Below are positions 16,955 through 25,991 of a stretch of DNA of 64,000 nt, one piece after another. Both the position numbers and the translations under genes were made by a program. Positions within the stretch are counted from its first letter, which is position 1; each line of letters begins with the position of its first letter. Source of the DNA: Paenibacillus sp. USDA918EY (lineage in GTDB: Bacteria; Bacillota; Bacilli; Paenibacillales; Paenibacillaceae); assembly GCF_009870825.1 (NCBI RefSeq), contig NZ_WTWY01000001.1, forward strand, positions 372,001 through 436,000, read 5' to 3'. The notes below the pieces were generated by a model. It saw only the letters and a list, made by a program, of their open reading frames with translations, was not told the DNA's origin and ran no database searches.

Positions 16955-17965
16955 TTATTTGCCGAAAGTCTTGGCGGAAGAGCGAATAATAAGCTCGGAA
17001 GGCAAAATGAGCTTCCTCGGCTCCGGCACGGCGCTGCCCTGAATCCGCTCGACCAGCAGCTGGATGCCTATGGCGCCGAACTGATAGGCCGGCTGGGAAG
17101 CGACGGTCAGGAAGGGGTCTAGCGCCGAAGAAAGATCCAGGTCGTCGAAGCATACCACCGACATATCCTCCGGCACGCGGAGCCCCTTTTTCCGCAGGGC
17201 GTTGATGACGCCTACGGCCAAAAAATTGTTCGCCGCGAAAATGGCGGTCGGCGGCGAGGATTGATCCAGCAGCTGTTCGAGCTGGTCTTCGTCTTGATAT
17301 TCGCGGTAGCTTTTATGGATGACGAGTTGGTCATCCAGACCGATGCCGTGCAGCCGGAGCGCCTCGGCGTATCCCTCGTAGCGCAGCCGTGCGGTGGAAA
17401 CGTCCAGCGAACCGTTGACGAGCGCGATGCGGCGATGTCCAAGCCCGATCAGGTAATCGACTAGATTGCGGGCGCCTTGTTTGCTGTCCCCCAGCACGAT
17501 ATCCGAGTCGATACCGGGGACCGCCCGGTCCAAAATTACGAACGGAATGTTGTGTGCGCGCAGCTTTTCGAGATGCTTGAGGGAGTGGTCTCCCGCAGGC
17601 GCAAACAAGACGCCGTCCACGCGGGTCGAAAGAATCATGTCGACGTAATCCCGTTCCTTGTCGTAGTCCTCGTCGCTGTTGCCGAACAGCAGCCGATACC
17701 CGAACTTTTTCGCGCTGTCTTCGGCCCCGCGGGCGAGGCTGGTGTAAAACGGGTTGGTAATGTCGGTGATGAGCAGGGACAAAATTTGCGTTTGCTGCAG
17801 CACGAGGCTGCGCGCATTGGAATTCGGGACGTAGTTCAGCTCCTCCATCACCTTTTTAACCCGCTTGCGCGTCTGCTCGCTGATCCTTCCGGTATTGTTG
17901 ATCACCTTCGACACCGTCATCGCGGAGACGTTGGCTTTTTGGGCGATATCGTAAATCGTAACCAT
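16955..17965 (-). CDS. LacI-family repressor of the fuc operon (inferred)
   Basis: 336 aa. The LacI HTH and hinge (residues 1-60: TIYDIAQKANVSAMTVSKVINNTGRISEQTR, NARSLV) precede a periplasmic-binding-like effector domain (ITDITNPFYTSLARGAED...). It is divergent from fucI, and the gap holds the palindromes GTTATCGATAAC and TAGGGTTA-N4-TAACCCTA. It probably represses the fucose genes and is released by a fucose-pathway sugar. ATG 17965 follows AAAAAGGGG. Confidence 0.92.
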   Translation of the reverse strand: MVTIYDIAQKANVSAMTVSKVINNTGRISEQTRKRVKKVMEELNYVPNSNARSLVLQQTQILSLLITDITNPFYTSLARGAEDSAKKFGYRLLFGNSDEDYDKERDYVDMILSTRVDGVLFAPAGDHSLKHLEKLRAHNIPFVILDRAVPGIDSDIVLGDSKQGARNLVDYLIGLGHRRIALVNGSLDVSTARLRYEGYAEALRLHGIGLDDQLVIHKSYREYQDEDQLEQLLDQSSPPTAIFAANNFLAVGVINALRKKGLRVPEDMSVVCFDDLDLSSALDPFLTVASQPAYQFGAIGIQLLVERIQGSAVPEPRKLILPSELIIRSSAKTFGK

Positions 17966-18018
17966 GGTAGACCCCTTTTTGGATGTGTATTTAAGAGTGC
18001 GTCAGAAGAAAATTTCGA

Positions 18019-18047
18019 TTGACAGCAACCGTTTTCATTGCTATTTT
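18019..18047 (+). promoter_or_regulatory. Promoter of the fuc operon
   Basis: TTGACA (18019-18024), a 17-bp spacer, TATTTT (18042-18047). Transcription would start at about 18054, inside the first LacI palindrome, giving an untranslated leader of roughly 215 nt. Confidence 0.6.
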
Positions 18048-18050
18048 AAA

Positions 18051-18062
18051 GTTATCGATAAC
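18051..18062. promoter_or_regulatory. LacI-family operator 1 (fuc)
   Basis: Perfect palindrome GTTATCGATAAC at the expected transcription start of fucI. Shares GTTATCG-TAAC with operator 2. Confidence 0.7.
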
Positions 18063-18195
18063 CCCATTATACACTTGCTAGGATAACATTGGCTATAACT
18101 TATACGCAGCTCTCTTTTTGTGAAGGTCCGTCAAGATTTATTTCCTTGAGATCATTTTTTTTTAAGCAAAGCGAAAGCTGCGTTCATTTTGGTAT

Positions 18196-18215
18196 TAGGG
18201 TTATCGGTAACCCTA
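18196..18215. promoter_or_regulatory. LacI-family operator 2 (fuc)
   Basis: TAGGGTTA-TCGG-TAACCCTA, 8-bp perfect arms, about 149 bp downstream of operator 1 and 55 bp before the fucI start. The spacing (about 14 helical turns) would allow a repression loop or a transcription roadblock. Confidence 0.7.
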
Positions 18216-18270
18216 TGTTGTAAAAGCGGCATGTCCCATCCTATTTTCCTATGAGGAGGAAGAAACAGTT

Positions 18271-20058
18271 ATGACGAAGGATGCAAGATGGAAGCAGGAT
18301 TTTCCCAAGATCGGCATTCGTCCGACCATTGACGGCAGAAGAAAGGGAGTACGCGAGTCGCTTGAAGGCATGACGATGAATCTGGCGAAAGCCGTGTCCT
18401 CTTTGCTCAGCGAAACCCTTCGGTACCCGGACGGTTCGCCGGTGGAATGCGTGATTGCCGATACCTGCATCGGCGGCGTGGCCGAAGCGGCCGCATGCGC
18501 GGACAAATTCGCCAAAGCCGGCGTCGGCGTTTCGATTACCGTCACGCCTTGCTGGTGTTACGGCACCGAAACGATGGACATGGATCCGGCCATTCCCAAG
18601 GCGGTATGGGGCTTTAACGGCACGGAAAGACCGGGTGCGGTTTATTTGGCCGCCGTCTTGTCCGCCCATGCGCAAAAAGGCCTTCCGGCTTTCGGGATCT
18701 ACGGCAGGGACGTGCAGGATTTGAACGATCCTTCCATTCCGGCGGATGTGCAGGAGAAGCTGCTCCGTTTTGCGAAGGCGGGCTTGGCGGTTGCGCTCAT
18801 GAAAGGCAAATCGTATCTGGCGATCGGCTCGGTATCGATGGGGATCGCGGGTTCGATGATCGATCCGGACTTCTTCCAGGAATATTTGGGCATGCGCAAC
18901 GAATACGTCGATATGTCCGAAATTACCCGCCGGATCGAGGAAGAAATCTATGATCCGGAAGAATATAAAACGGCGCTGGCTTGGGTGAAGGAAAACTGCA
19001 AGGAGGGCCCGGACAACAACCCGGCCGACATTCAAACCTCCCGCGAAAAGAAAGACAAGGATTGGGAAACGGTCGTCAAAATGACGCAAATCGTACGCGA
19101 TTTGATGGTAGGCAACCAACGGCTCGAAGAGCTCGGCTTCGCCGAAGAAGCGATGGGCCATAACGCGATCGTCTCCGGCTTCCAGGGACAGCGCCAATGG
19201 ACCGACCATTTCCCGAACGGCGACTTCCACGAAGCGATTTTGAATTCCTCCTTCGATTGGAACGGAATCCGCGCCCCTTACCTGGTGGCAACGGAAAACG
19301 ACAGCTTGAACGGCGTATCGATGCTGTTCGGTTACCTGCTGACCAACACCGCGCAAATTTTTGCCGACGTCCGTACATATTGGAGCCCGGACGCGGTGAA
19401 ACGCGTTACCGGCCACGAACTGACGGGGCTTGGGCAAAACGGTCTGCTGCATCTGATCAACTCCGGTCCGGCCGCGCTCGACGGCACGGGCGAACAAACG
19501 AGGGACGGCAAACCCGTCATGAAACCGTTCTGGGAAATTACCGAAGAAGAGGCAAACAAGTGCCTTAAAGCAACTTCGTGGCGTCCGGCGGCGGTGGAAT
19601 ACTTCCGCGGCGGCGGATTCTCCTCCGATTTCCTGACGCGCGGCGGCATGCCTGTCACGATGTCCCGCCTCAATCTGGTGAAAGGGCTGGGACCGGTTCT
19701 GCAGATCGCGGAAGGCTACACGGTCGACCTGCCGGAAGAAGTGCATGACAAGCTGGATCGACGTACGGACCCGACCTGGCCTACGACATGGTTTGCGCCG
19801 AACTTGACGGGCGAAGGCGCCTTCACGGACGTGTACTCCGTCATGGACAACTGGGGAGCGAACCATGGGGCGATCAGCTACGGGCACATTGGCGCCGATC
19901 TGATTACGCTCGCTTCCATTCTCCGCATTCCCGTCAGCATGCACAACGTCAGCGAAGACCAGATCTTCCGGCCGAGGGCATGGGGCCTGTTCGGAACCAA
20001 GGATCCGGAAGGCGCGGATTACAGGGCTTGCCAAAACTTCGGGCCGTTGTATAAATAA
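18271..20058 (+). CDS. fucI: L-fucose isomerase
   Basis: 595 aa, against 591 for E. coli FucI, and similar along its whole length. The segments [19 protein letters not shown] and [20 protein letters not shown] and the C-terminal [19 protein letters not shown] are family hallmarks. Mn2+-ligand regions are present ([23 protein letters not shown], the [11 protein letters not shown]lu/Asp and a C-terminal His). It converts L-fucose to L-fuculose (also D-arabinose to D-ribulose) in the cytosol. Its ATG follows GAGGAGGAAGAAACAGTT. First gene of fucI-fucK-fucA under the divergent LacI regulator. Confidence 0.96.
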   Translation: MTKDARWKQDFPKIGIRPTIDGRRKGVRESLEGMTMNLAKAVSSLLSETLRYPDGSPVECVIADTCIGGVAEAAACADKFAKAGVGVSITVTPCWCYGTETMDMDPAIPKAVWGFNGTERPGAVYLAAVLSAHAQKGLPAFGIYGRDVQDLNDPSIPADVQEKLLRFAKAGLAVALMKGKSYLAIGSVSMGIAGSMIDPDFFQEYLGMRNEYVDMSEITRRIEEEIYDPEEYKTALAWVKENCKEGPDNNPADIQTSREKKDKDWETVVKMTQIVRDLMVGNQRLEELGFAEEAMGHNAIVSGFQGQRQWTDHFPNGDFHEAILNSSFDWNGIRAPYLVATENDSLNGVSMLFGYLLTNTAQIFADVRTYWSPDAVKRVTGHELTGLGQNGLLHLINSGPAALDGTGEQTRDGKPVMKPFWEITEEEANKCLKATSWRPAAVEYFRGGGFSSDFLTRGGMPVTMSRLNLVKGLGPVLQIAEGYTVDLPEEVHDKLDRRTDPTWPTTWFAPNLTGEGAFTDVYSVMDNWGANHGAISYGHIGADLITLASILRIPVSMHNVSEDQIFRPRAWGLFGTKDPEGADYRACQNFGPLYK

Positions 20059-20148
20059 TTCCGCTTCAAACGAGGATGCCCGCCGACATACATCGCGAAA
20101 ACCGGAGTCGGCGGGTTTTTCCGCTCTGAGAATCGAAGGGGTGAAGAA

Positions 20149-21648
20149 GTGAGCACAAAATCATTGCAGATGATGGCGGTCGATTTTGGCGCCAGCAGCG
20201 GCAGGGCGGTCGTCGGGCATTTTGACGGCTCGAGGATTTCCATTCAGGAGGTCCACCGGTTTGAAAACGAGCCCGTCCAGCTCGGCGAAAGGCTCCATTG
20301 GGATTTTCTGCGGCTGTTCCATGAATTGAAGCGGGGGATGATGAAGGCAAAGCAGCAGCTTGGCCGCACGCCCGCGTCCATCGCCGTGGATACGTGGGGC
20401 GTCGACTACGGTCTGGTCGATCCGAAGGGACGACTGGCAAGCAACCCGTACCATTACCGCGACCTTCGGACCGAGCTGGCGATGAAGGAGGCTGTACAAC
20501 GCATTCCGGAAACCGAGCTCTACGCCCGGACCGGGATCCAATCCTCCAGCATCAATACGGTGTACCAACTGTTTGCCGACGAGGAGCTGCGTTTGGGTCA
20601 AAACGAGGGCGGCTTGCGCATGCTGTTTATGCCTGATTTGTTCCATTACTATTTGTCCGGCACCATGGCGAGCGAATACACCATTGCCAGCACAAGCGGC
20701 ATGCTGGATGCGGCCGGAAGGGATTGGAGCAGGCAGGTGCTGGATGCCCTTTCGATCCCGTCATCGCTATTGAATCCGATCATCATGCCGGGAACGCGTC
20801 TTGGCACGGTTCGGGCGGATATTTGCGCCGAGCTTTCGCTGGATGCGATGCCGGTCATTGCGGCCGCGGGCCATGACACGGCCGCCGCGGTCACCTCCAT
20901 ACCGGCGACCGACTCGCGGTATGCGTTCATCAGCAGCGGAACATGGTCGCTTATGGGCATCGAACTTAACGAGCCGATTTTGACCGAGCGGAGCAGACGG
21001 CTGCTGTTCAGCAACGAAGGCGGTACCGAAGGCAAAATCCGGATGCTCAAAAACATCATGGGGTTATGGCTTCTTCAGGAATGCCGCCGCACCTGGGCGA
21101 TGGAAGGGACGGAGCTCAGCTTCGCCGAATTGACGGAAATGGCGCAGCATGCGCCGGCGAATGCCAGCTATGTCGATGCGGGGGACGCCGTATTTTTGCC
21201 GCCGGGGAACATGCCTGAGCGGATTCGGGAATACTGCCGGGCTACCGGCCAGGCCGTACCGCAGTCCAGACCCGAAATCGTTCGCTGCATTTTGGAGAGC
21301 TTGGCCTTTAAATACAGGCAGACGCTCGATGAAATCGAGGAATTGACCGGGGAGCGCCTGGAGCGGATCCACATGGTCGGAGGAGGCATCCAGAACAGGC
21401 TTCTTTGCCAGCTGACGGCGAACGTCACCGGCAAAACCGTCATCGCGGGGCCGGTCGAAGCGACTTCGATCGGAAACCTCATGATGCAGGCCAAAGCCCA
21501 TGGGGAAGTTGGCGGTTTGGAGGACATCCGCGAGGTTGTACGCCGGTCCTTCCCGCCCGAAATGTACGTGCCGGAAAACGCAAGCGAATGGGAAGAACGG
21601 TACCGGACGTACGAACGGCTGCTTGTGCTTCAGAAGACGGAAGAGTAA
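20149..21648 (+). CDS. fucK: FGGY kinase, RhaB-like; probable L-fuculokinase
   Basis: 499 aa. The FGGY-family N-domain has MAVDFGASSGRAVVG (phosphate-binding 1) and VDTWGVDYGLVD; the C-domain has AGHDTAAAVTSIP, ISSGTWSLMG and MVGGGIQNRLLCQLTANVTGK. In sequence it resembles rhamnulokinase more than E. coli FucK, but its position between fucI and an L-fuculose-phosphate-type aldolase makes L-fuculose the likely substrate. GTG 20149 has GAAGGGGTGAAGAA upstream. The gap from fucI is 90 bp. Confidence 0.85.
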   Translation: MSTKSLQMMAVDFGASSGRAVVGHFDGSRISIQEVHRFENEPVQLGERLHWDFLRLFHELKRGMMKAKQQLGRTPASIAVDTWGVDYGLVDPKGRLASNPYHYRDLRTELAMKEAVQRIPETELYARTGIQSSSINTVYQLFADEELRLGQNEGGLRMLFMPDLFHYYLSGTMASEYTIASTSGMLDAAGRDWSRQVLDALSIPSSLLNPIIMPGTRLGTVRADICAELSLDAMPVIAAAGHDTAAAVTSIPATDSRYAFISSGTWSLMGIELNEPILTERSRRLLFSNEGGTEGKIRMLKNIMGLWLLQECRRTWAMEGTELSFAELTEMAQHAPANASYVDAGDAVFLPPGNMPERIREYCRATGQAVPQSRPEIVRCILESLAFKYRQTLDEIEELTGERLERIHMVGGGIQNRLLCQLTANVTGKTVIAGPVEATSIGNLMMQAKAHGEVGGLEDIREVVRRSFPPEMYVPENASEWEERYRTYERLLVLQKTEE

Positions 21649-21663
21649 GGCATAAGGAAGCGT

Positions 21664-21683
21664 TCCGGTCTTAGGACCGGAAG
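21664..21683 (+). repeat. Intercistronic hairpin fucK-fucA
   Basis: TTCCGGTC-TTAG-GACCGGAA, perfect 8-bp stem, without a T tract. Could stabilise the upstream mRNA or tune fucA expression. Confidence 0.5.
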
Positions 21684-21710
21684 AAATCGGATAGGAGAGT
21701 GCATGGAGAG

Positions 21711-22379
21711 ATGACGCAATCACTGGAACAACAAGTACGCGAGGAGCTGACGCTCTACGCACGCAAAATCGTCGCCAAAGGACTTGTCGTCGGCCCCGGG
21801 GGCAACATCAGCGCCAAAGCCGGCGATCTGATGCTGCTGTCGCCAAGCGGCTTTGCCCTGGAAGATATTGAACCTCATCAGTGGATCCGCGTGGAAATCG
21901 GGTCCGGCAAAGTGCTCGACACGGAGTTCCGTCCATCGTCGGAGGTGCTGATGCATTTGTATGCTTACCGCGAAAACCCGGACATTCAGGCAATCGTGCA
22001 CACGCATCCCGCATACTGCATCGCGCTGACGCTGGTTTCCCGGGAGCTGCCGATGCTGTTCCCGGATCAGGCTGCGCTTGTCGGGGAAGTCACGTTTGTC
22101 CCGTACGTGCTGCCGACGACGGACTTGCTGGCCGACGCGGTTGCGGCGAAGGTCGGGCAATACAATTCCATTTTGCTCGAAAACCATGGCCTGGTCACCA
22201 CGGGGAAAAATTTGCGCGAAGCCTATTACCGCACAGAAGTGGTGGAGGAAAGCGCGAAAATTTACCTTGCGGCCAAAGCCGCCGGAACGCCGAAAGTGCT
22301 GACGGACGCGGAATACAAGGAAATCCAATCGCTGGAGAGCGAAGCGTACCGCGTGCAGCTTTTGCAAAAACTGCAATAA
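21711..22379 (+). CDS. fucA: Class II aldolase, probable L-fuculose-1-phosphate aldolase
   Basis: About 222 aa of the class II aldolase/adducin family. Zinc ligands are visible in AIVHTHPAY (two His) and LLENHGLVTTG (third His), and the catalytic-acid Glu in FRPSSEVLMHLYAY. The phosphate loop is GPGGNISAKAGD, with LLSPSG following. It splits L-fuculose-1-phosphate into dihydroxyacetone phosphate and L-lactaldehyde; related rhamnulose- and ribulose-phosphate enzymes differ in few residues, so the assignment rests on the operon. ATG 21711 is preferred; GTG 21699 nearly touches the AGGAG. Confidence 0.88.
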   Translation: MTQSLEQQVREELTLYARKIVAKGLVVGPGGNISAKAGDLMLLSPSGFALEDIEPHQWIRVEIGSGKVLDTEFRPSSEVLMHLYAYRENPDIQAIVHTHPAYCIALTLVSRELPMLFPDQAALVGEVTFVPYVLPTTDLLADAVAAKVGQYNSILLENHGLVTTGKNLREAYYRTEVVEESAKIYLAAKAAGTPKVLTDAEYKEIQSLESEAYRVQLLQKLQ

Positions 22380-22393
22380 GGGTCGGATCCTGC

Positions 22394-22421
22394 TTGACAT
22401 CACCTTGCTTCATCTTGTAAT
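22394..22421 (+). promoter_or_regulatory. proS promoter
   Basis: TTGACA (22394-22399), a 16-bp spacer, TGTAAT (22416-22421). Start of transcription expected near 22428, giving a leader of about 330 nt. Confidence 0.65.
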
Positions 22422-22427
22422 GTATGG

Positions 22428-22733
22428 AAAAACAAACGCGCGTTTGTAAACATATTCAAAAGCTGTGACCAAGACCAACGGCTCATGAACACCCGCCTGC
22501 TTCAGAGAAGAAACCCGCGGTTGAAAGGTTTCGCATGCGGCATGGGCTTCCCTATCTTGCGAGCTGCCGGATGGAACGGAATCTGCAGGTTCCGAAACAT
22601 TCCCGGCCGGGAGAACCCCGTTATGTTGACCATGGAGGACAGCTTTTTGCGGAAGGCATGCCGCAGGCGGCTGTTAAACACAGGGTGGTACCACGAACAC
22701 ATTCGTCCCTTGCAAGGACGGATGTGTTTTTTT
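22428..22733 (+). ncRNA. T-box riboswitch leader of proS
   Basis: The leader contains the T-box antiterminator signature AGGGTGGTACCACG (22682-22695). Directly after it comes a terminator hairpin (AACACATTCGTCC with GGACGGATGTGTT) and seven or more T. Uncharged tRNA pairs with the T-box and prevents termination, raising synthetase expression when the amino acid is short. The downstream gene is prolyl-tRNA synthetase, so tRNA-Pro is the expected ligand. The CCN specifier codon in Stem I could not be placed with certainty by eye. Confidence 0.92.
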
Positions 22734-22762
22734 GTATACGATGACGCAAGGGAGATGAGCGT

Positions 22763-24487
22763 ATGAGACAACGACAAATGCTGCTTTCCACGTTAAGGGA
22801 AGCGCCGGCCGAAGCGGAGGCGGCAAGCCACCGGCTGCTGCTCCGGGGAGGTTACGTCCGGCAGACGGCTGCGGGCATATACAGCTTTTTGCCGCTTGGC
22901 TTTCGCGTGCTGCGCAAACTGGAACGGATCATCCGCGAGGAGATGCAGGCGGCCGGCTTTGACGAATTGCTGATGCCGGCCATGCAGCCGTCCGAGCTGT
23001 GGGAGCAATCGGGCAGGCATACGGAATACGGACCGGAGCTGATCCGGCTTCAGGACCGGCATCAACGCGGGGTTGTGCTGGGGCCGACGCATGAGGAAGT
23101 CGTCACCTCGTTGGCGGCGGCGGAGGTAAGCAGCTACCGGCAGCTGCCGCTTCGTTTATATCAAATCCAAACGAAATTCAGGGATGAGCGGCGACCGCGT
23201 CACGGCCTCCTGCGGGGCAGGGAATTTTTGATGAAGGACGCCTATTCGTTCGATACGGATTGGCAGGGGCTGGACGAAAATTATCAGGCGGTGGTGCGCG
23301 CTTATCACCGGATATTCGAAAGATGCGGTTTGCGTTTTCGGGCGGTGGAAGCCGAGGCGGGAGCGATCGGCGGCGAAGGCGAAACGCTTGAATTTATGGC
23401 GCTTGCGGACATCGGGGAAGATACGGTCGTGACGTGTCCGTCCTGCGATTATGCGGCGAATCTGGAAAAGGCGGTTTTCCTTCAAGAGGAGCGTGGATCC
23501 GGTGACGGCGATTCTGTTTCGGAGCCCGAAGAGGTGCATACGCCGGGGATCAAAACGATCGGCGAGCTAAGCGCTTTTTTGGGAGAAAGGACGGAAACAT
23601 GCCTGAAAACGATGATTTATACGGCTGACGGTCAGCCGATCGCGGTCGTGGTCCGCGGCGATCATGAGGTTAACGAGTTCAAGCTGAAAAACGAGCTCGG
23701 CGCAGACCGGCTGGAATTGGCCGATTTGGAAACGGTAGAGCGGGTGACCGGCGCGCCGCACGGGTTTGCCGGACCGAAAGGCCTTCACATTCCGATTTAT
23801 TTGGATTCAGCGGCCGCGGCCGCTGCCGTTAAAGGGAGCACCGCGGGTGCAAATCGGAAAGATTACCATGTCCGCCATCTTGTTCCCGGCCGGGATTTTC
23901 AGGCCGAACGGATCGGAGATTACCGCAACGCCCAGACCGGCGACCGCTGCAGCCGTTGCGGGGAGGAGCTTGTTTTCAGCCGCGGCATCGAAGTGGGCCA
24001 TGTATTTAAGCTGGGTACCAAATACAGCAAGGCGCTCGGCGCGACGTTTACAAATAAGGACGGTCAAGAAGACTGGATGATCATGGGCTGCTACGGCATC
24101 GGCGTATCCCGCCTCATTTCGGCTGCGGCGGAGCAGCATGGCGGCGAGTCGGGCATCGTTTGGCCGCTTTCGCTCGCTCCGTTCCAGGTGCACGTCATCC
24201 CGGTATCGGCCAAAGATGCGGCGCAGACCGAATTGGGGACGGCGTTGTACGAAAAGCTTCGCAGCTCCGGAATCGACGTGCTCCTGGATGACCGCGACGA
24301 GCGTCCGGGCGTGAAATTCAAGGACGCCGACCTGATCGGCGCCCCGCTTCGGATCGTCGTCGGGAAGGCGGCCGCCGAAGGACTCGTCGAATGGCAGAAC
24401 CGGCGGGACGGGGATGAAAAAGAGCTGATTGCCGCTGAAGAGGCGGCCTTGCGGGTCGCGGAAATTTGTTCCTCAGGTAACGGTTAA
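22763..24487 (+). CDS. proS: Prolyl-tRNA synthetase (bacterial type, with editing insert)
   Basis: 574 aa, against 572 in E. coli. The class II motifs are present: motif 1 around PLGFRVLRKLERIIREEM, motif 2 in FRDERRPRHGLLRGREFLMKDAYSF, motif 3 in GCYGIGVSRLISA. Between motifs 2 and 3 lies the YbaK-like INS editing domain (about 225-400). The C-terminal anticodon-binding domain follows (PLSLAPFQVHVIPV, LLDDRDERPGVKFKDADLIGAPLRIVVG). The ATG has GGGAGATGAGCGT upstream. Controlled by the T-box leader. Confidence 0.97.
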   Translation: MRQRQMLLSTLREAPAEAEAASHRLLLRGGYVRQTAAGIYSFLPLGFRVLRKLERIIREEMQAAGFDELLMPAMQPSELWEQSGRHTEYGPELIRLQDRHQRGVVLGPTHEEVVTSLAAAEVSSYRQLPLRLYQIQTKFRDERRPRHGLLRGREFLMKDAYSFDTDWQGLDENYQAVVRAYHRIFERCGLRFRAVEAEAGAIGGEGETLEFMALADIGEDTVVTCPSCDYAANLEKAVFLQEERGSGDGDSVSEPEEVHTPGIKTIGELSAFLGERTETCLKTMIYTADGQPIAVVVRGDHEVNEFKLKNELGADRLELADLETVERVTGAPHGFAGPKGLHIPIYLDSAAAAAAVKGSTAGANRKDYHVRHLVPGRDFQAERIGDYRNAQTGDRCSRCGEELVFSRGIEVGHVFKLGTKYSKALGATFTNKDGQEDWMIMGCYGIGVSRLISAAAEQHGGESGIVWPLSLAPFQVHVIPVSAKDAAQTELGTALYEKLRSSGIDVLLDDRDERPGVKFKDADLIGAPLRIVVGKAAAEGLVEWQNRRDGDEKELIAAEEAALRVAEICSSGNG

Positions 24488-24530
24488 CTATAATAAAGGG
24501 GAATAGTTATTATTGGAGGAAATAAACAAC

Positions 24531-25091
24531 ATGACAATTCGACAAGCGGTACCCGAAGATGCAAGGCAAGCTGCCAGACTGCTGTATGACGCCCTTCACG
24601 ATGTGGCGCACCAGCTGACGGGGGAAGAGAAGGAGCAGGATGTTGTGGAGATGCTGGAACGGTATTTCGCTGCCGACGAAGGAAGGCTTTCCCATAAGCA
24701 GGCGCTCGTGAAAGAAATAGACGGCGTGGTCGCCGGCGTCGTCGTCGCTTACGGCGGGGATCAAATCGCCGAGCTGGACCGGCCGATTCTGGACCGGCTG
24801 CGGAAGCTGAAAAATGACCCTCACTTCCGTCTCGACAAGGAATCGGACGAAGACGAATATTACATCGACACGCTGTCCGTTTCCCCGGCATTCGGCGGGC
24901 AGGGGATCGGCACGAAGCTGATCCGCGCCTCCGAAGAACAAGCGTCCGCGCTCGGCTACGGTAAAATCGCCATGGCCGTCGTTACGGACAACGCAAGAGC
25001 GTATTCCCTGTACCTTCATCTGGGATACGAAGTGGACAAGGAAATTACGATCAACGGTCATGTGTATTATCACATGGTCAAACGGCTGTGA
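24531..25091 (+). CDS. GNAT-family N-acetyltransferase
   Basis: About 186 aa. The acetyl-CoA site is visible as DTLSVSPAFGGQGIGTKLIRASEEQASALGY (motif A, Q/GxxGxG/A), followed by AVVTDNARAYSLYLHLGY (motif B). The N-terminal TIRQAVPEDARQAARLLYDAL is a standard GNAT opening. ATG 24531 follows TTGGAGGAAATAAACAAC. The substrate is unknown. It lies 43 bp after proS, with its own AT-rich upstream sequence. Confidence 0.88.
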   Translation: MTIRQAVPEDARQAARLLYDALHDVAHQLTGEEKEQDVVEMLERYFAADEGRLSHKQALVKEIDGVVAGVVVAYGGDQIAELDRPILDRLRKLKNDPHFRLDKESDEDEYYIDTLSVSPAFGGQGIGTKLIRASEEQASALGYGKIAMAVVTDNARAYSLYLHLGYEVDKEITINGHVYYHMVKRL

Positions 25092-25103
25092 CGTATCCGT
25101 TCA

Positions 25104-25138
25104 TAACCCGGGCTTTACGGAGCCGGGTTATTTTTTTT
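25104..25138 (+). terminator. Terminator between two GNAT genes
   Basis: TAACCC-G-GGCT pairs with AGCC-GGGTTA (one bulged G), then eight T. Its end overlaps the stop codon of the convergent gene. Confidence 0.8.
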
Positions 25139-25697
25139 CGGCTTCCCAATCCTCCCGCGTTTTCGCAAACAATACATGATCCTCCCAGACGCCGTTGATG
25201 AGCAAATACTTTAGAGCAAGCCCTTCGCGCCGGAAGCCCGCCTTTTCCAGGACCCGCAGCGAAGGAACGTTTCTCGGCATCACGCCGGCTTGTACGCGGT
25301 GAAGGCCCAACTCCTCGAAAGCGTACCGGACACATAGACGCACGGCTTCGGTCATATAGCCCTTTCCTTGATGCTCCCGGCCGATGAAATACCCCAGATT
25401 CGCGTTTTGAAACGGGCCGCGCGCGATCCCGGTGAGCGCGATGCGCCCTGCCAGCTCGTCCTTTTCATTTCCGGTTACGAACATGCCGAACAGTGCGGAC
25501 GTTGCCTGATCCCGGTCGCCCATTCCGGTTAAAATGTCTTTTTCCTGGCCTTCGACCGTAAAAAAAGACGCGTCCCGGATCGGCTCGAACGGCTGCAAAT
25601 ACTCGTGGTTTCGGAGCCGGAGATCAAGCATCTCCTGCGCATGCTCCGGCGTTAATCGCCGCAAAGCGAGCTTTCCGTTGATTCCCGTTAACATCAT
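25128..25697 (-). CDS. GNAT acetyltransferase, RimJ/RimL-like
   Basis: About 189 aa. The RimJ/RimL hallmark pattern is complete: LALRRLTPEHAQEML at the start, then ANLGYFIGREHQGKGYMTEAVRLCVRYAFEELGLHRVQAGVMPRNVPSLRVLEKAGFRREG. Relatives acetylate ribosomal-protein N-termini or small molecules. The first ATG of a TTG-ATG-ATG run is used (GGAGGAATTTG upstream). Convergent with the preceding GNAT gene. Confidence 0.88.
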   Translation of the reverse strand: MMLTGINGKLALRRLTPEHAQEMLDLRLRNHEYLQPFEPIRDASFFTVEGQEKDILTGMGDRDQATSALFGMFVTGNEKDELAGRIALTGIARGPFQNANLGYFIGREHQGKGYMTEAVRLCVRYAFEELGLHRVQAGVMPRNVPSLRVLEKAGFRREGLALKYLLINGVWEDHVLFAKTREDWEAEKK

Positions 25698-25991
25698 CAA
25701 ATTCCTCCGTTCTTTTCATGCAGGCTGAAGAAAGATTATATGCTTCCCGCAGACAAATTTCAATCATGCTGTGGCTGAAAACTTGAAGATGGGGCGCTTA
25801 TACCAATATTTGGTTATCCACCTTTCATACCCTTTTTTGATAGGATAGTAGATAGGGATTTTGCAAAAATCCAAAGAGCGACTTTCAATCAGCAATCGAT
25901 AGAGCGAAACGGTTTATTTCATCTATATATTGCACCCGGGAACGGCGGAATCAATTTTGCAAAATCCTGAGATAGGTCATGAATCTATTCT
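25698..25991. other. Upstream region of the SLH-GH18 gene with a repeated motif
   Basis: No gene is visible. The motif ATTTTGCAAAA-ATCC occurs at 25858-25872 and again at 25954-25967, the second copy containing the palindrome ATTTTGCAAAAT 27 bp before the SLH gene's start codon. A regulator site is possible. Confidence 0.4.

Noticed and set aside
18241..20034. 597-codon open frame on the minus strand
   Set aside because: Exact antisense of fucI. The protein is Arg/His/Phe-rich with no domain, and the open frame follows from the codon bias of fucI.
22485..22777. Short open frames on both strands before proS
   Set aside because: They lie inside the T-box leader; the conserved RNA elements explain the sequence.
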